The notes: generated by a model not told the origin, from the sequence alone. Positions 53,642 through 64,000 are shown, counted from the stretch's first letter. The stretch is DNA of 64,000 nucleotides from Paenirhizobium selenitireducens ATCC BAA-1503 (GCF_000518785.1 NZ_JAEG01000011.1:62001-126000), one strand, 5' to 3'. Made by a program: numbers and translations.

Positions 53642-53657
53642 TGATTCACGTGAAACA
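53642..53657. other. parS site downstream of gyrB
   Basis: TGATTCACGTGAAACA, one mismatch from the consensus, identical to the sites at 38517 (minus) and 44871. It sits in the short gap between convergent gyrB and the nitroreductase gene. Confidence 0.9.
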
Positions 53658-53676
53658 TTTGGTTAATTCGTGTTTA

Positions 53677-54276
53677 CTAGCCGCGGGGGAACGCGCCGGC
53701 GAAAGCGACCTCGGAGAGGTTCTTACGGCGGTTAGGCACCTCGCGTGCCCTGAGGTGATCCGGCAGGTCGGCCGGGTTGGACCGCTTGCCGATGGCCACT
53801 GCGGCCTCGGCACGGAAGCCCGCCGGCGCGCCGAGCGCATCGATGGCCCTGTCGAAATCCACGCCGCCCATGGCATGCGCGAGATAGCCGGAGCGCAGTG
53901 ACTGCAGCGACAGCATCGCCCAGGCGGCGCCTGTGTCGAAGCTGTGGCTGCGCAGCGGCTTCGGCTCCGATCCGTCATCCCTGCGGCTCAAGCTATCGGA
54001 AAACAGGAAGACCAGTGCTGATGCGGACCTCGCCCAAACCTGGTTCGATTCATTGAGCAGGCCGACGAAACGTTCCCAGTCAGGCGCGGTGTTCAATGTG
54101 TAGATGAAGCGCCAGGGCTGGTAGTTGCTGGCGGAGGGCGCCCAGTGGGCAGCCTCGAGAATCGTCAACAGCACGGTCTTGTCCATCGCTTCGCCGGTAA
54201 AGGCGCGGGGCGACCATCGGTCGAGGAAGATCGGATCGATGTCGAATTCGGATGAGCGGCTATTGCTTGTGGTCAT
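53677..54276 (-). CDS. Nitroreductase family protein
   Basis: 199 residues, FMN-dependent flavoprotein fold. RWSPRAFTGEAMD and APSASNYQPWRFIY are the family signature at the N-terminus, and the C-terminal VAIGKRSNPADLPDHLRARE follows the usual pattern. It reduces nitroaromatics, quinones or related compounds with NAD(P)H; natural substrate unknown. ATG 54276 has GGAG at moderate distance. Convergent with gyrB, divergent from phaZ. Confidence 0.9.
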   Translation of the reverse strand: MTTSNSRSSEFDIDPIFLDRWSPRAFTGEAMDKTVLLTILEAAHWAPSASNYQPWRFIYTLNTAPDWERFVGLLNESNQVWARSASALVFLFSDSLSRRDDGSEPKPLRSHSFDTGAAWAMLSLQSLRSGYLAHAMGGVDFDRAIDALGAPAGFRAEAAVAIGKRSNPADLPDHLRAREVPNRRKNLSEVAFAGAFPRG

Positions 54277-54609
54277 GGGGACGAGAGCTCCGGGTGGGAA
54301 TGCGGTGGACAGGCCAGTGCGATCTGGCGACTGCGACAAAGGTTAGATATGAGCCGGACCTCTGCTTGCAAGGTGCACTTTCGAGCCAGGCGACCGACCG
54401 AATGAGACAAGGCAGGAATGTTAACCAGCTTCGCCCGTGGAACTTTAACGCCTTCGTGCAATTGTCAGTTCGAAGCGTATCGTGCTCCATCCCCTGATAT
54501 CAGGGGGGCAAGCATGAACAAAGAAGTTCCTAATTAACCAAACTCTGCTAGTTTTAAAGATCGACTGGCAAACCGCGACACAGCGGAAACGAAAAGGCGG
54601 CGAAATTTC
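54277..54609. other. Divergent nitroreductase-phaZ intergenic region with a palindrome
   Basis: 333 bases with no strong gene. The 16-bp perfect palindrome CCCCTGATATCAGGGG (54491-54506) is followed by GGCAAGC and an eight-codon frame ATG AAC AAA ... TAA (54514-54537). Further AT-rich sequence leads to phaZ. The palindrome may be an operator or a hairpin in the phaZ leader. Confidence 0.5.
54491..54506. promoter_or_regulatory. 16-bp palindrome upstream of phaZ
   Basis: CCCCTGATATCAGGGG, perfect dyad without spacer, about 103 bases before the phaZ start. Its symmetry fits a dimeric regulator; no name can be attached. Confidence 0.5.
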
Positions 54610-55890
54610 ATGTTCTACCAGCTCTATGAAATGAACCATGCGGTCATGGCTCCCTTCCGGGCCACCGCCGATGCCATGCGGCTCGCCTACCGCAATCCGC
54701 TTAATCCCCTGTCCCACACGGTGGTCGGGCGGACGATGGCAGCGGGGCTTGAAGTGTTCGAGCGCGTGACGCGTCGCTACGGCAAGCCGGAATTCGGTCT
54801 CCCCACCACGACGGTGAATGGCCAAACCGTCGCTGTCCGCGAGGATATCGTTTGGCAGAAGCCGTTCTGCAACCTGATCCATTTTCACCGCGATTTGCCG
54901 GCCGGTACGGCGCCGGGTCCGCGCATCCTGGTCGTGGCGCCGATGTCGGGCCATTATGCGACGTTGCTGCGCGGAACCGTCGAAGCGCTGATGCAGAACG
55001 CCGACGTCTATATCACCGACTGGATCGATGCCCGCATGGTCCCGGTCACGGATGGTGGTTTCGATCTCGACGACTACATCGACTACGTGATCGAGATGGT
55101 CCGTCATCTCGGTACCGACACGCACCTGGTGGCCGTCTGCCAGCCCTCGGTCCCCGTTCTTGCGGCCGTGGCCGTGATGGAGGCCAATGGCGATCCGCTC
55201 GCGCCGGCGTCGATGACGCTGATGGGCGGACCGATCGATACCCGCATCAATCCGACCGCCGTCAATGAGCTTGCCCAGAACAAGCCGCTCGACTGGTTCA
55301 GGGACAACGTCGTCATGAACGTCCCCTGGCCGCAGCCGGGCTTCATGCGCTCTGTCTATCCGGGCTTCCTGCAATTGTCGGGCTTCATGTCGATGAACCT
55401 CGATCGGCACATGATCGCCCACAAGGAATTCTACATGCACCTCGTCAAGAATGACGGGGATTCGGCCGAAAAGCACCGCGACTTCTACGACGAGTACCTG
55501 GCCGTGATGGACTTGACCGCCGAGTTCTACCTGCAGACGGTCGATACCGTGTTCATCAAGCATTCGCTGCCGAAAGGCGAGATGCTGCATCGTGGCAAGC
55601 TGGTCGATACCAAGGCGATCCGCAATGTCGGGCTGCTCACTGTCGAAGGCGAGAATGACGACATCTCCGGTGTCGGCCAGACGCGCGCGGCCCAGACCAT
55701 CTGCCCGAACATTCCCGATGACAAGCGCATGCACTATCTGCAGCCTGATGTCGGGCACTACGGCGTGTTCAACGGTTCGCGGTTCCGCAAGGAAATCGCC
55801 CCGCGCATCATCGCCTTTGCGACCCAGCAGAGCCGAGGCGTGAAGCAGAGCCCGGTGAAGCGGGTTATCAAGGGCGGCAAGTCCGCCTGA
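54610..55890 (+). CDS. phaZ: Intracellular polyhydroxyalkanoate depolymerase
   Basis: Hydrolyses native intracellular poly-3-hydroxybutyrate granules to mobilise stored carbon. 426 residues. Alpha/beta-hydrolase fold with PMSGHYATLLRGTVE (oxyanion region), the nucleophile C177 in VAVCQPSVPVLAA (a Cys instead of Ser, as in this family), and the late H in QPDVGHYGVFNGSRFR. N-terminal MFYQLYEMNHAVMAPFR is typical. Preceded by a 333-base region with a palindrome; a small hairpin follows. Confidence 0.95.
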   Translation: MFYQLYEMNHAVMAPFRATADAMRLAYRNPLNPLSHTVVGRTMAAGLEVFERVTRRYGKPEFGLPTTTVNGQTVAVREDIVWQKPFCNLIHFHRDLPAGTAPGPRILVVAPMSGHYATLLRGTVEALMQNADVYITDWIDARMVPVTDGGFDLDDYIDYVIEMVRHLGTDTHLVAVCQPSVPVLAAVAVMEANGDPLAPASMTLMGGPIDTRINPTAVNELAQNKPLDWFRDNVVMNVPWPQPGFMRSVYPGFLQLSGFMSMNLDRHMIAHKEFYMHLVKNDGDSAEKHRDFYDEYLAVMDLTAEFYLQTVDTVFIKHSLPKGEMLHRGKLVDTKAIRNVGLLTVEGENDDISGVGQTRAAQTICPNIPDDKRMHYLQPDVGHYGVFNGSRFRKEIAPRIIAFATQQSRGVKQSPVKRVIKGGKSA

Positions 55891-55893
55891 CCA

Positions 55894-55910
55894 CTCACGT
55901 TTTTCGTGAG
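55894..55910 (+). terminator. Small hairpin after phaZ
   Basis: CTCACG (55894-55899) / CGTGAG (55905-55910) with a TTTTT loop, 4 bases after the stop, then CGTTTCAG. Weak terminator candidate. Confidence 0.4.
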
Positions 55911-56023
55911 CGTTTCAGTACATTAGCCGATTGCGAAAACGCTCTCCTTGAACCCAAGGGGGGCGTTTCCCACATCGATTTCATCGGATGGCATAGCGCC
56001 GCCGACGAAAGCGAGGGTAATCG

Positions 56024-56455
56024 ATGATGAACCAGTCAGCATTGCTTCGGCCGGATTGGACGCCGGCGACTGTTGCCTTGATGGTGCTCGGCTTCATGGT
56101 GTTCTGGCCGCTTGGTCTGGCCATGTTGGCCTATATTGTCTTTGGCGATCGGTTCCGCTCCTTCAAGCAGAGCGCCAACCAGACGGCCGACGGCCTTTTC
56201 AGCAAATGCCGCAGCGGCGGATTCCGCGGCGCGCATTTCACGACCGGGAATGTGGCCTTTGACGATTGGCGCAAGGCCGAACTCGACCGCCTGGAAGAGG
56301 AACGCCGCAAGCTCGACGAGATGCGCGCCGACTTCGACCGGTATGCACGCGAGCTGCGCCGCGCCAAGGATCAGGAAGAATTCGACCGCTTCATGCGCGA
56401 ACGTGCCGCCGAACGTCGCAACGGCGACGTGACCTCCGGCGCCTCCGGCGTCTGA
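56024..56455 (+). CDS. DUF2852 family membrane protein
   Basis: 143 residues. One membrane segment (about 19-41, VALMVLGFMVFWPLGLAMLAY), a central Gly/Ser-rich loop, then a conserved FDDWRKAELDRLEEERRKLDEM with a long charged coiled coil to the end. This matches DUF2852, an alphaproteobacterial family of unknown role, possibly in the envelope. ATG 56024 has GAGGG six bases upstream. A strong terminator follows. Confidence 0.82.
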   Translation: MMNQSALLRPDWTPATVALMVLGFMVFWPLGLAMLAYIVFGDRFRSFKQSANQTADGLFSKCRSGGFRGAHFTTGNVAFDDWRKAELDRLEEERRKLDEMRADFDRYARELRRAKDQEEFDRFMRERAAERRNGDVTSGASGV

Positions 56456-56474
56456 TCCTTCCGGACTGCAATCG

Positions 56475-56501
56475 GCCGGCACCTTGGGGTGCCGGCTTTT
56501 T
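56475..56501 (+). terminator. Rho-independent terminator of the DUF2852 gene
   Basis: GCCGGCACC (56475-56483) / GGTGCCGGC (56488-56496), loop TTGG, followed by TTTTT. Confidence 0.93.
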
Positions 56502-56538
56502 CATGCGCGCAATCGGCGAATCGGCTAAGACGAGACCC

Positions 56539-57294
56539 ATGTTTTCCTTCCTGCAGAAGACGGCCCGGGCAAAGGCGCCGGCGACTTCGAGCCGCGTTCT
56601 CGCGGTGAGTGGTCGCGAGATGCCGCTGGTGATCCGCAGCAACCCGCGCGCCACGCGCATCACGCTGCGCATCGAGCCGGGCGGCCGGGGTCTCAAGATG
56701 ACAGTTCCGCCGGGTCTCAGGGAACGTGAAATCGCCGATTTCCTCGAACGCCATCGCGGTTGGCTCGAAGTGAAGCTTGCGAAGTTTGCGTCCGACACAC
56801 GCCTGTCGGACGGCGGCGAAATCCTGCTGCGCGGCGTGCCCCATCGCATCATTCACTCCGGCCGGTTGCGCGGCCTGACTGAGGCCATCGATTCCGAGAT
56901 CGGCCCAGTTCTGAGCGTCAGCGGCATGGAAGAACATCTTGGACGTCGGATTGGCGATTTTCTCAAAAAGGAGGCGCGGCGTGACCTGGAGGTTCTGGTC
57001 GCCGGCCATGCCAAGGCTGTCGGACGTCCGTACAAATCGCTGACGATGAAGGATACCCGCAGCCGCTGGGGCTCCTGTTCCTGGGACGGAGCCCTGAGTT
57101 TCTCCTGGCGCATCGTCATGGCGCCGCCGCCGGTGATCGACTACCTGGCCGCGCACGAGGTCGCCCATCTCAGGGAGATGAACCACGGACCGGCCTTCTG
57201 GTCGCTGTGTCGTGATCTCTGCCCGCACATGGATACCGCCAAGACCTGGCTGAAGCGCCACGGCACGAAGCTCCACGCCATCGACTTCGATTGA
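56539..57294 (+). CDS. YgjP/DUF45-type zinc metallopeptidase
   Basis: 251 residues. An N-terminal beta-rich part with PLVIRSNPRATRITLRIEP, then the zinc site HEVAHLREMNHGPAFW (two His plus a third downstream), preceded by SRWGSCSWDGALSFSWRIV. This is the DUF45/YgjP family, related to WSS1/SprT proteases. No signal peptide. ATG 56539 is chosen; earlier in-frame ATG 56503 lies in the terminator T-run. 72 bases before trpF. Confidence 0.88.
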   Translation: MFSFLQKTARAKAPATSSRVLAVSGREMPLVIRSNPRATRITLRIEPGGRGLKMTVPPGLREREIADFLERHRGWLEVKLAKFASDTRLSDGGEILLRGVPHRIIHSGRLRGLTEAIDSEIGPVLSVSGMEEHLGRRIGDFLKKEARRDLEVLVAGHAKAVGRPYKSLTMKDTRSRWGSCSWDGALSFSWRIVMAPPPVIDYLAAHEVAHLREMNHGPAFWSLCRDLCPHMDTAKTWLKRHGTKLHAIDFD

Positions 57295-57366
57295 AGTCGT
57301 CGGGACGAACCGGCCGCGTCGCAAATTGGCTCGACTCTTTTGCGTTTTCGTGCGACTTCCGCAGCC

Positions 57367-58037
57367 ATGAGACCCGATATCAAGATCTGCGGATTGAAGA
57401 CGCCGGAGGCGGTGGATCGCGCCGTCGAGCGGGGCGCGACGCATGTCGGCTTCATTTTCTTCGGAAAAAGCCCGCGCAACATCGAGCCGGACCTCGCCGG
57501 CATACTGGCCGATCGGGCGAGGGGACGGGCCAAGATCGTCGCCGTTACCGTCGATGCCGACAATGACGATCTCGACGAGATCATCGCGCTCGTGCGGCCG
57601 GACATCCTGCAGTTCCATGGTGCGGAGAGCCCGCAGCGGGTGCTGACCATCAAGGCCGTTACCGGCCTTCCGGTGATGAAGGCATTTTCCATCCGCGAGC
57701 CCGATGACCTGAAGCGGATCGAGCCCTATATCGGTATTGCCGATCGGTTCCTGTTCGACGCCAAGCCGCCGGCGGGGTCCGATCTGCCGGGCGGCAACGG
57801 TGTGTCGTTCGACTGGCGTGTCCTGCGAACGCTTGACGCCGATGTCGATTACATGCTTTCCGGTGGGCTCAACAAGGACAACATTGCCGATGCGCTGCGG
57901 GAAACAGGCGCGCGCGGCATCGATGTGTCGTCCGGCGTGGAGAGTGCACCGGGCGTCAAGGATCTGGATAAGATGGACGAGTTTTTCGCGGCAGTCGAAC
58001 GGGCTTCGGTTCGCGAGCCGGTTTCAGGGAGCGCACA

Positions 58038-58041
<4 letters not shown>
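57367..58041 (+). CDS. trpF: Phosphoribosylanthranilate isomerase
   Basis: Tryptophan pathway step converting PRA to CdRP. 224 residues, beta/alpha barrel. Catalytic cysteine in [11 protein letters not shown] near the N-terminus, FGKSPRNI and [21 protein letters not shown] in pieces, [10 protein letters not shown] for phosphate. ATG 57367 gives [10 protein letters not shown] without a strong ribosome site. Start of trpF-trpB-trpA-accD-folC; trpB begins in its stop (GTGA). Confidence 0.95.
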
Positions 58042-59258
<1,217 letters not shown>

Positions 59259-59259
59259 C

Positions 59260-60099
59260 ATGACCGCTCGTATGGACAAGAAATTCGCCGCACTGAAGGC
59301 TGAGGGCCGGCCGGCGCTCGTCACCTATTTCATGGGCGGCGATCCGGACTACGAAACCTCGCTGGAAATCATGAAGGCGCTGCCCGGCGCCGGCGCCGAT
59401 GTCATCGAACTCGGTGCACCGTTTTCCGACCCGATGGCCGACGGCCCGGCCATCCAGATGGCCGGCCAGCGTGCGCTCAAGGGCGGCCAGACGATGAAGA
59501 AGACGCTGCAGATGGCCCGCGAATTCCGCAAGGGTGACGACACGACCCCGATCGTCATCATGGGCTACTACAATCCGGTCTACGTCTATGGCGTCGAACG
59601 CTTCCTCGATGACGCGCTCGAAGCCGGCATTGACGGCTTGATCATCGTCGACCTGCCGGCCGAAATGGACGATGAACTGTGCCTCCCGGCTCGCAAGCGC
59701 GACATCAACTTCATTCGCCTGACGACGCCGACGACGGACGACAAGCGCCTGCCCAAGGTGCTGACCAACACGTCCGGCTTCGTCTACTACGTGTCGATGA
59801 CCGGCATCACCGGTTCGGCGCTGCCCGATCCGTCGAAGATCGCGGGTGCCGTCGGCCGCATCAAGAGCCAGACCGAACTGCCGGTCTGCGTTGGTTTCGG
59901 CGTCAAGACCGCCGAGCACGCCCGCCTGATCGGCGCCAATGCTGACGGTGTCGTCGTCGGCACCGCGATCGTCAATCAGGTCGCGACCTCGCTCGACAAG
60001 GATGGCAAAGCCTCGGCCGATACGGTGCAGTCGGTCGCCACCTTCGTGCGTGGCCTGTCGGCCGGCGTCCATGCCGCCCGCCTTGCCGCTGCCGAATAG
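59260..60099 (+). CDS. trpA: Tryptophan synthase alpha chain
   Basis: Cleaves indole-3-glycerol phosphate to indole and G3P and channels indole to TrpB. 279 residues. Catalytic E50 and D61 in [15 protein letters not shown]; later [13 protein letters not shown] and [11 protein letters not shown] bind phosphate. ATG 59260; frame earlier lies within trpB. Confidence 0.97.
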   Translation: MTARMDKKFAALKAEGRPALVTYFMGGDPDYETSLEIMKALPGAGADVIELGAPFSDPMADGPAIQMAGQRALKGGQTMKKTLQMAREFRKGDDTTPIVIMGYYNPVYVYGVERFLDDALEAGIDGLIIVDLPAEMDDELCLPARKRDINFIRLTTPTTDDKRLPKVLTNTSGFVYYVSMTGITGSALPDPSKIAGAVGRIKSQTELPVCVGFGVKTAEHARLIGANADGVVVGTAIVNQVATSLDKDGKASADTVQSVATFVRGLSAGVHAARLAAAE

Positions 60100-60137
60100 T
60101 CTTCCCATATGGACTGGGACAGTCAGGAGTTAGCCAA

Positions 60138-61046
60138 GTGAACTGGATTACCAATTACGTGCGGCCGCGGATCAATTCCATGCTGGGCCGCCGCGAGGTT
60201 CCCGACAATCTCTGGATCAAGTGCCCCGAAACCGGGGAGATGGTCTTCCACAAGGATCTCGAAGAGAACAAGTGGGTGATCCCGGCCTCGGGCTATCACA
60301 TGAAGATGCCGGCAAAGGCTCGCCTGGCGGATCTTTTCGATGGCGGCCAGTACGAGGCCCTGCCGCAGCCGAAGGTGGCGCAGGACCCGCTGAAATTCCG
60401 CGATTCGAAGAAATATGCCGACCGTCTGAAGGACAGCCGGGTGAAGACCGACCAGGAGGACACGATCCTTGCCGGCGTCGGCACGGTCGAGGGCGTCAAG
60501 CTCGTCGCCGTCGTGCACGAATTCAACTTCATGGGCGGCTCGCTCGGCATTGCCGCGGGCGAAGCCATCGTCAAGGCCTTCGAGCGCGCGATCGCCGAGA
60601 AGTGCCCGCTGGTCATGTTCCCGGCCTCGGGCGGCGCACGCATGCAGGAAGGCATTCTTTCGCTGATGCAGCTGCCGCGCACCACGGTCGCGGTCGACAT
60701 GCTGAAGGAAGCGGGCCTGCCCTATATCGTCGTCCTGACCAACCCGACCACGGGTGGCGTGACCGCCTCCTATGCCATGCTGGGTGACCTGCACATTGCC
60801 GAACCCGGTGCGGAAATCTGCTTTGCCGGCAAGCGCGTGATCGAGCAGACCATCCGCGAAAAGCTGCCCGAAGGCTTCCAGACCTCGGAATATCTTCTGG
60901 AGCACGGCATGATCGACATGGTGGCGAAGCGCCACGACATCCCGTCATTGCTGGCGCGGGTGCTGAAGATCATGTTGAAGCGTCCGGTGGGCGTCGGCGA
61001 CCTTGTGCCTGCCGCGAAGGCCGAACCCCAGAAGGTTTCGGCGTAA
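60138..61046 (+). CDS. accD: Acetyl-CoA carboxylase carboxyltransferase beta subunit
   Basis: With AccA transfers carboxyl from biotin to acetyl-CoA for fatty-acid synthesis. 302 residues from GTG 60138 (AGGAG upstream). Catalytic crotonase-like core with [13 protein letters not shown] and [16 protein letters not shown]. The N-terminal zinc ribbon is degenerate: [16 protein letters not shown] keeps one cysteine, and the second half reads [10 protein letters not shown] where zinc-binding relatives have CPxCG. This loss is typical of alphaproteobacteria. Between trpA and folC. Confidence 0.96.
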   Translation: MNWITNYVRPRINSMLGRREVPDNLWIKCPETGEMVFHKDLEENKWVIPASGYHMKMPAKARLADLFDGGQYEALPQPKVAQDPLKFRDSKKYADRLKDSRVKTDQEDTILAGVGTVEGVKLVAVVHEFNFMGGSLGIAAGEAIVKAFERAIAEKCPLVMFPASGGARMQEGILSLMQLPRTTVAVDMLKEAGLPYIVVLTNPTTGGVTASYAMLGDLHIAEPGAEICFAGKRVIEQTIREKLPEGFQTSEYLLEHGMIDMVAKRHDIPSLLARVLKIMLKRPVGVGDLVPAAKAEPQKVSA

Positions 61047-61092
61047 GCCAGAACCCTTCTGCCGATCGAGGCGAAGCAGCGGAATCTTGAAC

Positions 61093-62436
61093 ATGGCCGA
61101 GCCCGCCTTCAGCAAGGCAGAACAGGTAATCGACGAGCTCATGGGGTTGCACCCCAAGGGCTTCGACCTATCCCTCAATCGCATTCGGCGGCTGCTGGAG
61201 GTGCTCGGCAATCCGCAGGACAGGCTACCGCCCGTCATCCATGTGGCCGGCACCAACGGCAAGGGCTCGGTCACGGCCTTCTGCCGGGCGCTGCTCGAGG
61301 CTCAGGGCCTTTCGGTCCATGTCCACACCTCGCCGCATCTGGTGCGCTGGCACGAACGCTACCGAATCGGCGTCAAGGGCGGACCGGGCCAGTTCGTCGA
61401 TGACGAGATCTTTGCCAGCGTGCTCAGGCGCATCGCCGACGCGAACGGCGGTCAGCAGATCACGGTGTTCGAGATTCTCACGGCAGCAACTTTCCTGCTC
61501 TTTTCCGAGCAGCCGGCCGATGTGGCGATCATCGAAGTCGGTCTCGGCGGCCGATTCGACGCGACCAATGTGATCGAGGCCCCGGCCGTATCGGTCATCA
61601 TGCCGATCTCGCTCGACCATCAGCCCTATCTCGGCGACCGCGTCGAACTGATCGCCGCCGAGAAGGCCGGCATCATGAAGAAGGGCTATCCGGTCGTCAT
61701 CGGCCAGCAGGAATATGATTCCGCCCGTGAGGTTCTGGTGGCGACGGCCGAACGGCTGGGATGTCCGCACGCGGTGTTCGGCCAGGATTTCGGCGCGCAT
61801 GAGGAATTCGGCAGGCTTGTTTACCAGGACGAATTCGGCCTGATGGACCTGCCCTTGCCGCGGCTTCCGGGACGCCACCAGTATGGCAATGCGGCGGCCG
61901 CGATCCGTGCCGTCAAGGCGGCCGGCTTCGAAGTTTCCAATGCCGTGGCCGAGAAGGCGATGACCTCGGTCGAATGGCCGGGACGGCTGCAGCGGCTGAC
62001 CGAGGGCAGGCTGATCGCCCATGCTCCTGCGGGTGCGGAAATCTGGGTCGACGGCGGCCACAATCCCGGTGCCGGCGAGGTGATCGCCGAGGCGATGGCC
62101 GGTTTCGAGGAGCGCCAGTCGCGGCCGCTCTACCTGATCACGGGCATGATCAACACCAAGGATCCGGTTGGCTATTTCCGCGCCTTTGCAGACATCGCCC
62201 AGGACGTGTTCACTGTGCCGATCCGCGGCACGGATGCGGCACTCGATCCCGTGGCGCTGGCCCATGCCGCCTTCGATGCCGGCCTAGTAGCTGCGCCCAT
62301 GTCGACAGTGGCCGAGGCGCTTGAGGAGATCTGCGAGCGGATCGATCCCGACATGCCGGCGCCGCGCATCCTGATCGGCGGCTCGCTCTATCTCGTCGGC
62401 AATGTTCTCGCCGACAACGGCACCCCCCCCAAATGA
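61093..62436 (+). CDS. folC: Folylpolyglutamate synthase / dihydrofolate synthase
   Basis: Adds glutamate to dihydropteroate and folates. 447 residues, Mur-ligase fold. P-loop HVAGTNGKGSVTAF, SPHLVRWHERYRI, then VGLGGRFDATNV and SLDHQPYLG; C-terminal GGHNPGAGEVIAEAM. ATG 61093 is chosen; upstream frame overlaps accD. A run of eight C lies four codons before the stop. A terminator follows. Confidence 0.95.
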   Translation: MAEPAFSKAEQVIDELMGLHPKGFDLSLNRIRRLLEVLGNPQDRLPPVIHVAGTNGKGSVTAFCRALLEAQGLSVHVHTSPHLVRWHERYRIGVKGGPGQFVDDEIFASVLRRIADANGGQQITVFEILTAATFLLFSEQPADVAIIEVGLGGRFDATNVIEAPAVSVIMPISLDHQPYLGDRVELIAAEKAGIMKKGYPVVIGQQEYDSAREVLVATAERLGCPHAVFGQDFGAHEEFGRLVYQDEFGLMDLPLPRLPGRHQYGNAAAAIRAVKAAGFEVSNAVAEKAMTSVEWPGRLQRLTEGRLIAHAPAGAEIWVDGGHNPGAGEVIAEAMAGFEERQSRPLYLITGMINTKDPVGYFRAFADIAQDVFTVPIRGTDAALDPVALAHAAFDAGLVAAPMSTVAEALEEICERIDPDMPAPRILIGGSLYLVGNVLADNGTPPK

Positions 62437-62464
62437 AAAAAGCCGGGATCTCTCCCGGCTTTTT
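62436..62464. terminator. Bidirectional terminator between folC and trxA
   Basis: AGCCGGGA (62441-62448) / TCCCGGCT (62453-62460), loop TCTC, with A-run and T-run extending the stem; overlaps the end of folC. Confidence 0.93.
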
Positions 62465-62484
62465 GAATGCAGCGACAAGGCCGA

Positions 62485-62805
62485 TCAGGCGGCGCTGGAA
62501 ATCCAGCTGGTCAGCGCGGTCTTCGGTGCGGCGCCGACCTTGATGTCGGCCACTTCACCATCCTTGAACATGGCAAGGGTCGGGATGGAGCGCACGCCGA
62601 ACTTGGCGGCGATTTCCGGGTTCTCGTCGATATTGATCTTCACGACCTTCACCTTGCCGGCCATCTCGTTGGAGATTTCCTCAAGGCTCGGGGCGATCAT
62701 CTTGCACGGGCCGCACCATTCGGCCCAGAAATCGACGACCACGGGCTCTGCCGAATCGAGAACTTCAGCCTGAAAATTGGAATTGTCGACTTTTACCGTA
62801 GCCAT
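62485..62805 (-). CDS. trxA: Thioredoxin
   Basis: 106 residues, single thioredoxin fold. Active site W-C31-G-P-C34; cis-proline region [15 protein letters not shown] 62805 has AAGGAGC upstream. Convergent with folC; 76 bases downstream of addA on the same strand, perhaps cotranscribed. Confidence 0.97.
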   Translation of the reverse strand: MATVKVDNSNFQAEVLDSAEPVVVDFWAEWCGPCKMIAPSLEEISNEMAGKVKVVKINIDENPEIAAKFGVRSIPTLAMFKDGEVADIKVGAAPKTALTSWISSAA

Positions 62806-62881
62806 GGGCTGCTCCTTTGCCGGTAATGGGATTTGACTAGATATGTGATGGTATCCGGCCCTGATTTCAATATGCGGTATC

Positions 62882-64000
62882 TCACGATGTCTTGAGCGCG
62901 GCAAGCGATTGCGCCAGCGTGTCCTCGTCGAGCGTGATGATCGTGCCGGTCTCGGTATAGACCAGGAGACAATCGAAGGTGCTGTCGGGATAGAGCGGCC
63001 GCAGGATCTCGCGATAGATTGCGAGCTGGGCGCGGTGCGACAGGGGCGCTTCCGCGGCACTCCGGGGCGCGCTGCGATTGGTCTTGTAGTCGACCAGCAC
63101 GACCCGGCCCTCGACCACCGCCATGCGGTCGATACGGCCGGAAACGGCCCGTTCTTCGCCGTTCAGCATGAAGCTCCCCATGACCGAGACCTCGGCCTGA
63201 CCGTCGCTTGAGAACACCGGCCCGAGGGCAGGGTGGTCGAGCACCGCCATGATCGTCGAGACGAGGGCTTCCCGTTCCGTCGACGGCCAGAACCGTGCCG
63301 CCCGTGCCGCATAGCGCCTGGCAGCCGGCTCGCGTTCCCCTGCGGGAACCTGCGGCAGCATCTGCAGCATGCGGTGGATCAGCCGGCCCTTCTGCAGGGC
63401 AATGCCGGCCGATTCGCGTTCGGCAAACAGAGGCGAGGTGACGAGCGCATCATCCGCCTCGTCGATGATCATCGTGCCGGCGCCGGAGGGGCTGAGCGGC
63501 CGAGGCAGGCCCGGGGTCACGGGAAGCGGGCGCAGAAGCGCATCGGGCAGGACGTCGTCGAGCGCATCGATGGTCCGGGCACTCTCCGTCTCGAATTCCT
63601 TCTCGAGGCCCGGCAGCCGCCAGCTCAAGCCGTCCCAGTCGCCGTCCGGACCGGAGAACTGGACTTCCGAGCAGTATTCCGCCTTGTCGCGCAGGGCATC
63701 GGCGATCATCTGGTGCCAGATCTCGCCGGGCTCGCGCACGCCGCGATAGCCGCAGATCACCAGGCGGTCCGCCGCGCGCGTCATCGCCACGTAGAGAAGC
63801 CGGCGATATTCCTCCTCTGCCATCTGCTTGCGGCGTTCGACGTCCGCGTCCGTCAGCGAATTGGACAGCGCCTTGTTGGGAACCCAGATCGGCAGGGGCG
63901 GCAGGCCGCTACCGGTCTCGACCAGCCGAAACTTGGCGAGATGGCTATGGTTGAAGGGCTTTCCGCCGCCATCGACGAGGAAGACGATCGGCGCTTCCAG
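62882..64000 (-). CDS. addA: Double-strand break repair helicase-nuclease AddA (3' part)
   Basis: C-terminal 372 codons; the 5' part lies beyond the right edge. The edge begins with [12 protein letters not shown] (helicase motif V-like), followed by [19 protein letters not shown] (motif VI). The C-terminal PD-(D/E)XK nuclease has [27 protein letters not shown], in which D, DYK are catalytic. AddA with AddB forms the rhizobial RecBCD equivalent. Stop at 62882, 76 bases before trxA. Confidence 0.93.
   Translation of the reverse strand: MEAPIVFLVDGGGKPFNHSHLAKFRLVETGSGLPPLPIWVPNKALSNSLTDADVERRKQMAEEEYRRLLYVAMTRAADRLVICGYRGVREPGEIWHQMIADALRDKAEYCSEVQFSGPDGDWDGLSWRLPGLEKEFETESARTIDALDDVLPDALLRPLPVTPGLPRPLSPSGAGTMIIDEADDALVTSPLFAERESAGIALQKGRLIHRMLQMLPQVPAGEREPAARRYAARAARFWPSTEREALVSTIMAVLDHPALGPVFSSDGQAEVSVMGSFMLNGEERAVSGRIDRMAVVEGRVVLVDYKTNRSAPRSAAEAPLSHRAQLAIYREILRPLYPDSTFDCLLVYTETGTIITLDEDTLAQSLAALKTS

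Noticed and set aside
53663..53677. TTAA-N7-TTAC as a CtrA box
   Set aside because: Lies between convergent genes with no promoter to control; single mismatch of a short motif is expected by chance.

Overview
The window is core chromosome of an alphaproteobacterium in Rhizobiaceae (Rhizobium/Agrobacterium/Ensifer/Shinella-like). The reasons are a divergent chvE-gbpR pair at the left edge, the order hemE-hemJ-rho-mnmE-mnmG-rsmG-parA-parB, a large 1595-residue NAD-glutamate dehydrogenase, TrcR, TimA and SDHAF4-type proteins, an AccD without a complete zinc ribbon, high GC, and frequent GTG/TTG starts. I cannot fix the genus from sequence alone. I see no tRNA, rRNA, insertion sequence, prophage, plasmid or CRISPR signature, and gene density is high throughout.

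Layout. 1-10.5 kb: sugar-uptake edge (chvE, gbpR), DUF2794, GNAT acetyltransferase, an MHS-type transporter with an unusual soluble insertion, asd, a lytic transglycosylase, a diguanylate cyclase, a beta-carbonic anhydrase and a pyridoxal kinase. 10.6-24.1 kb: gdhB, UMF1 transporter, purH, heparinase-like protein, rsmB-htpX, an SDH assembly factor, and two small secreted proteins (nuclease and Excalibur). 24.1-34.2 kb: acs, trcR, prpE, a YggS-type PLP protein, then the leuS-lptE-holA operon. 34.2-43.0 kb: leftward block parB-parA-rsmG-mnmG-mnmE, rho, hemJ, hemE. 43.0-43.4 kb: intergenic region with DnaA boxes and AT-rich DNA, read here as the chromosomal origin. 43.4-53.6 kb: rightward ppsR-maf-aroE-coaE-dnaQ, then secB and fxsA (leftward), and timA-mltA-smr-xre and gyrB (rightward). 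53.6-64 kb: nitroreductase, phaZ, DUF2852, YgjP-like metalloprotease, trpF-trpB-trpA-accD-folC, trxA and the 3' part of addA.

How it fits together. The replication and segregation machinery centres on 43.2 kb. Gene direction switches there from leftward to rightward. Four good parS sites (three of them the same 16-mer) lie within about 10 kb, the ParA/ParB genes are 7-9 kb away, and gyrB, dnaQ and holA are nearby. Around this sit heme, tRNA-modification, shikimate/tryptophan, fatty-acid and folate housekeeping genes. The left third is more metabolic: acetate/propionate activation, glutamate breakdown, aspartate-family synthesis and sugar uptake.

I did not find a clear undescribed system. The best items for a second look are the parS set, including sites that double as stop codons, the origin itself, the insertion in the MHS transporter, the timA-mltA-smr-xre cassette with a signal-less MltA, and several palindromes or competing hairpins in promoter regions.
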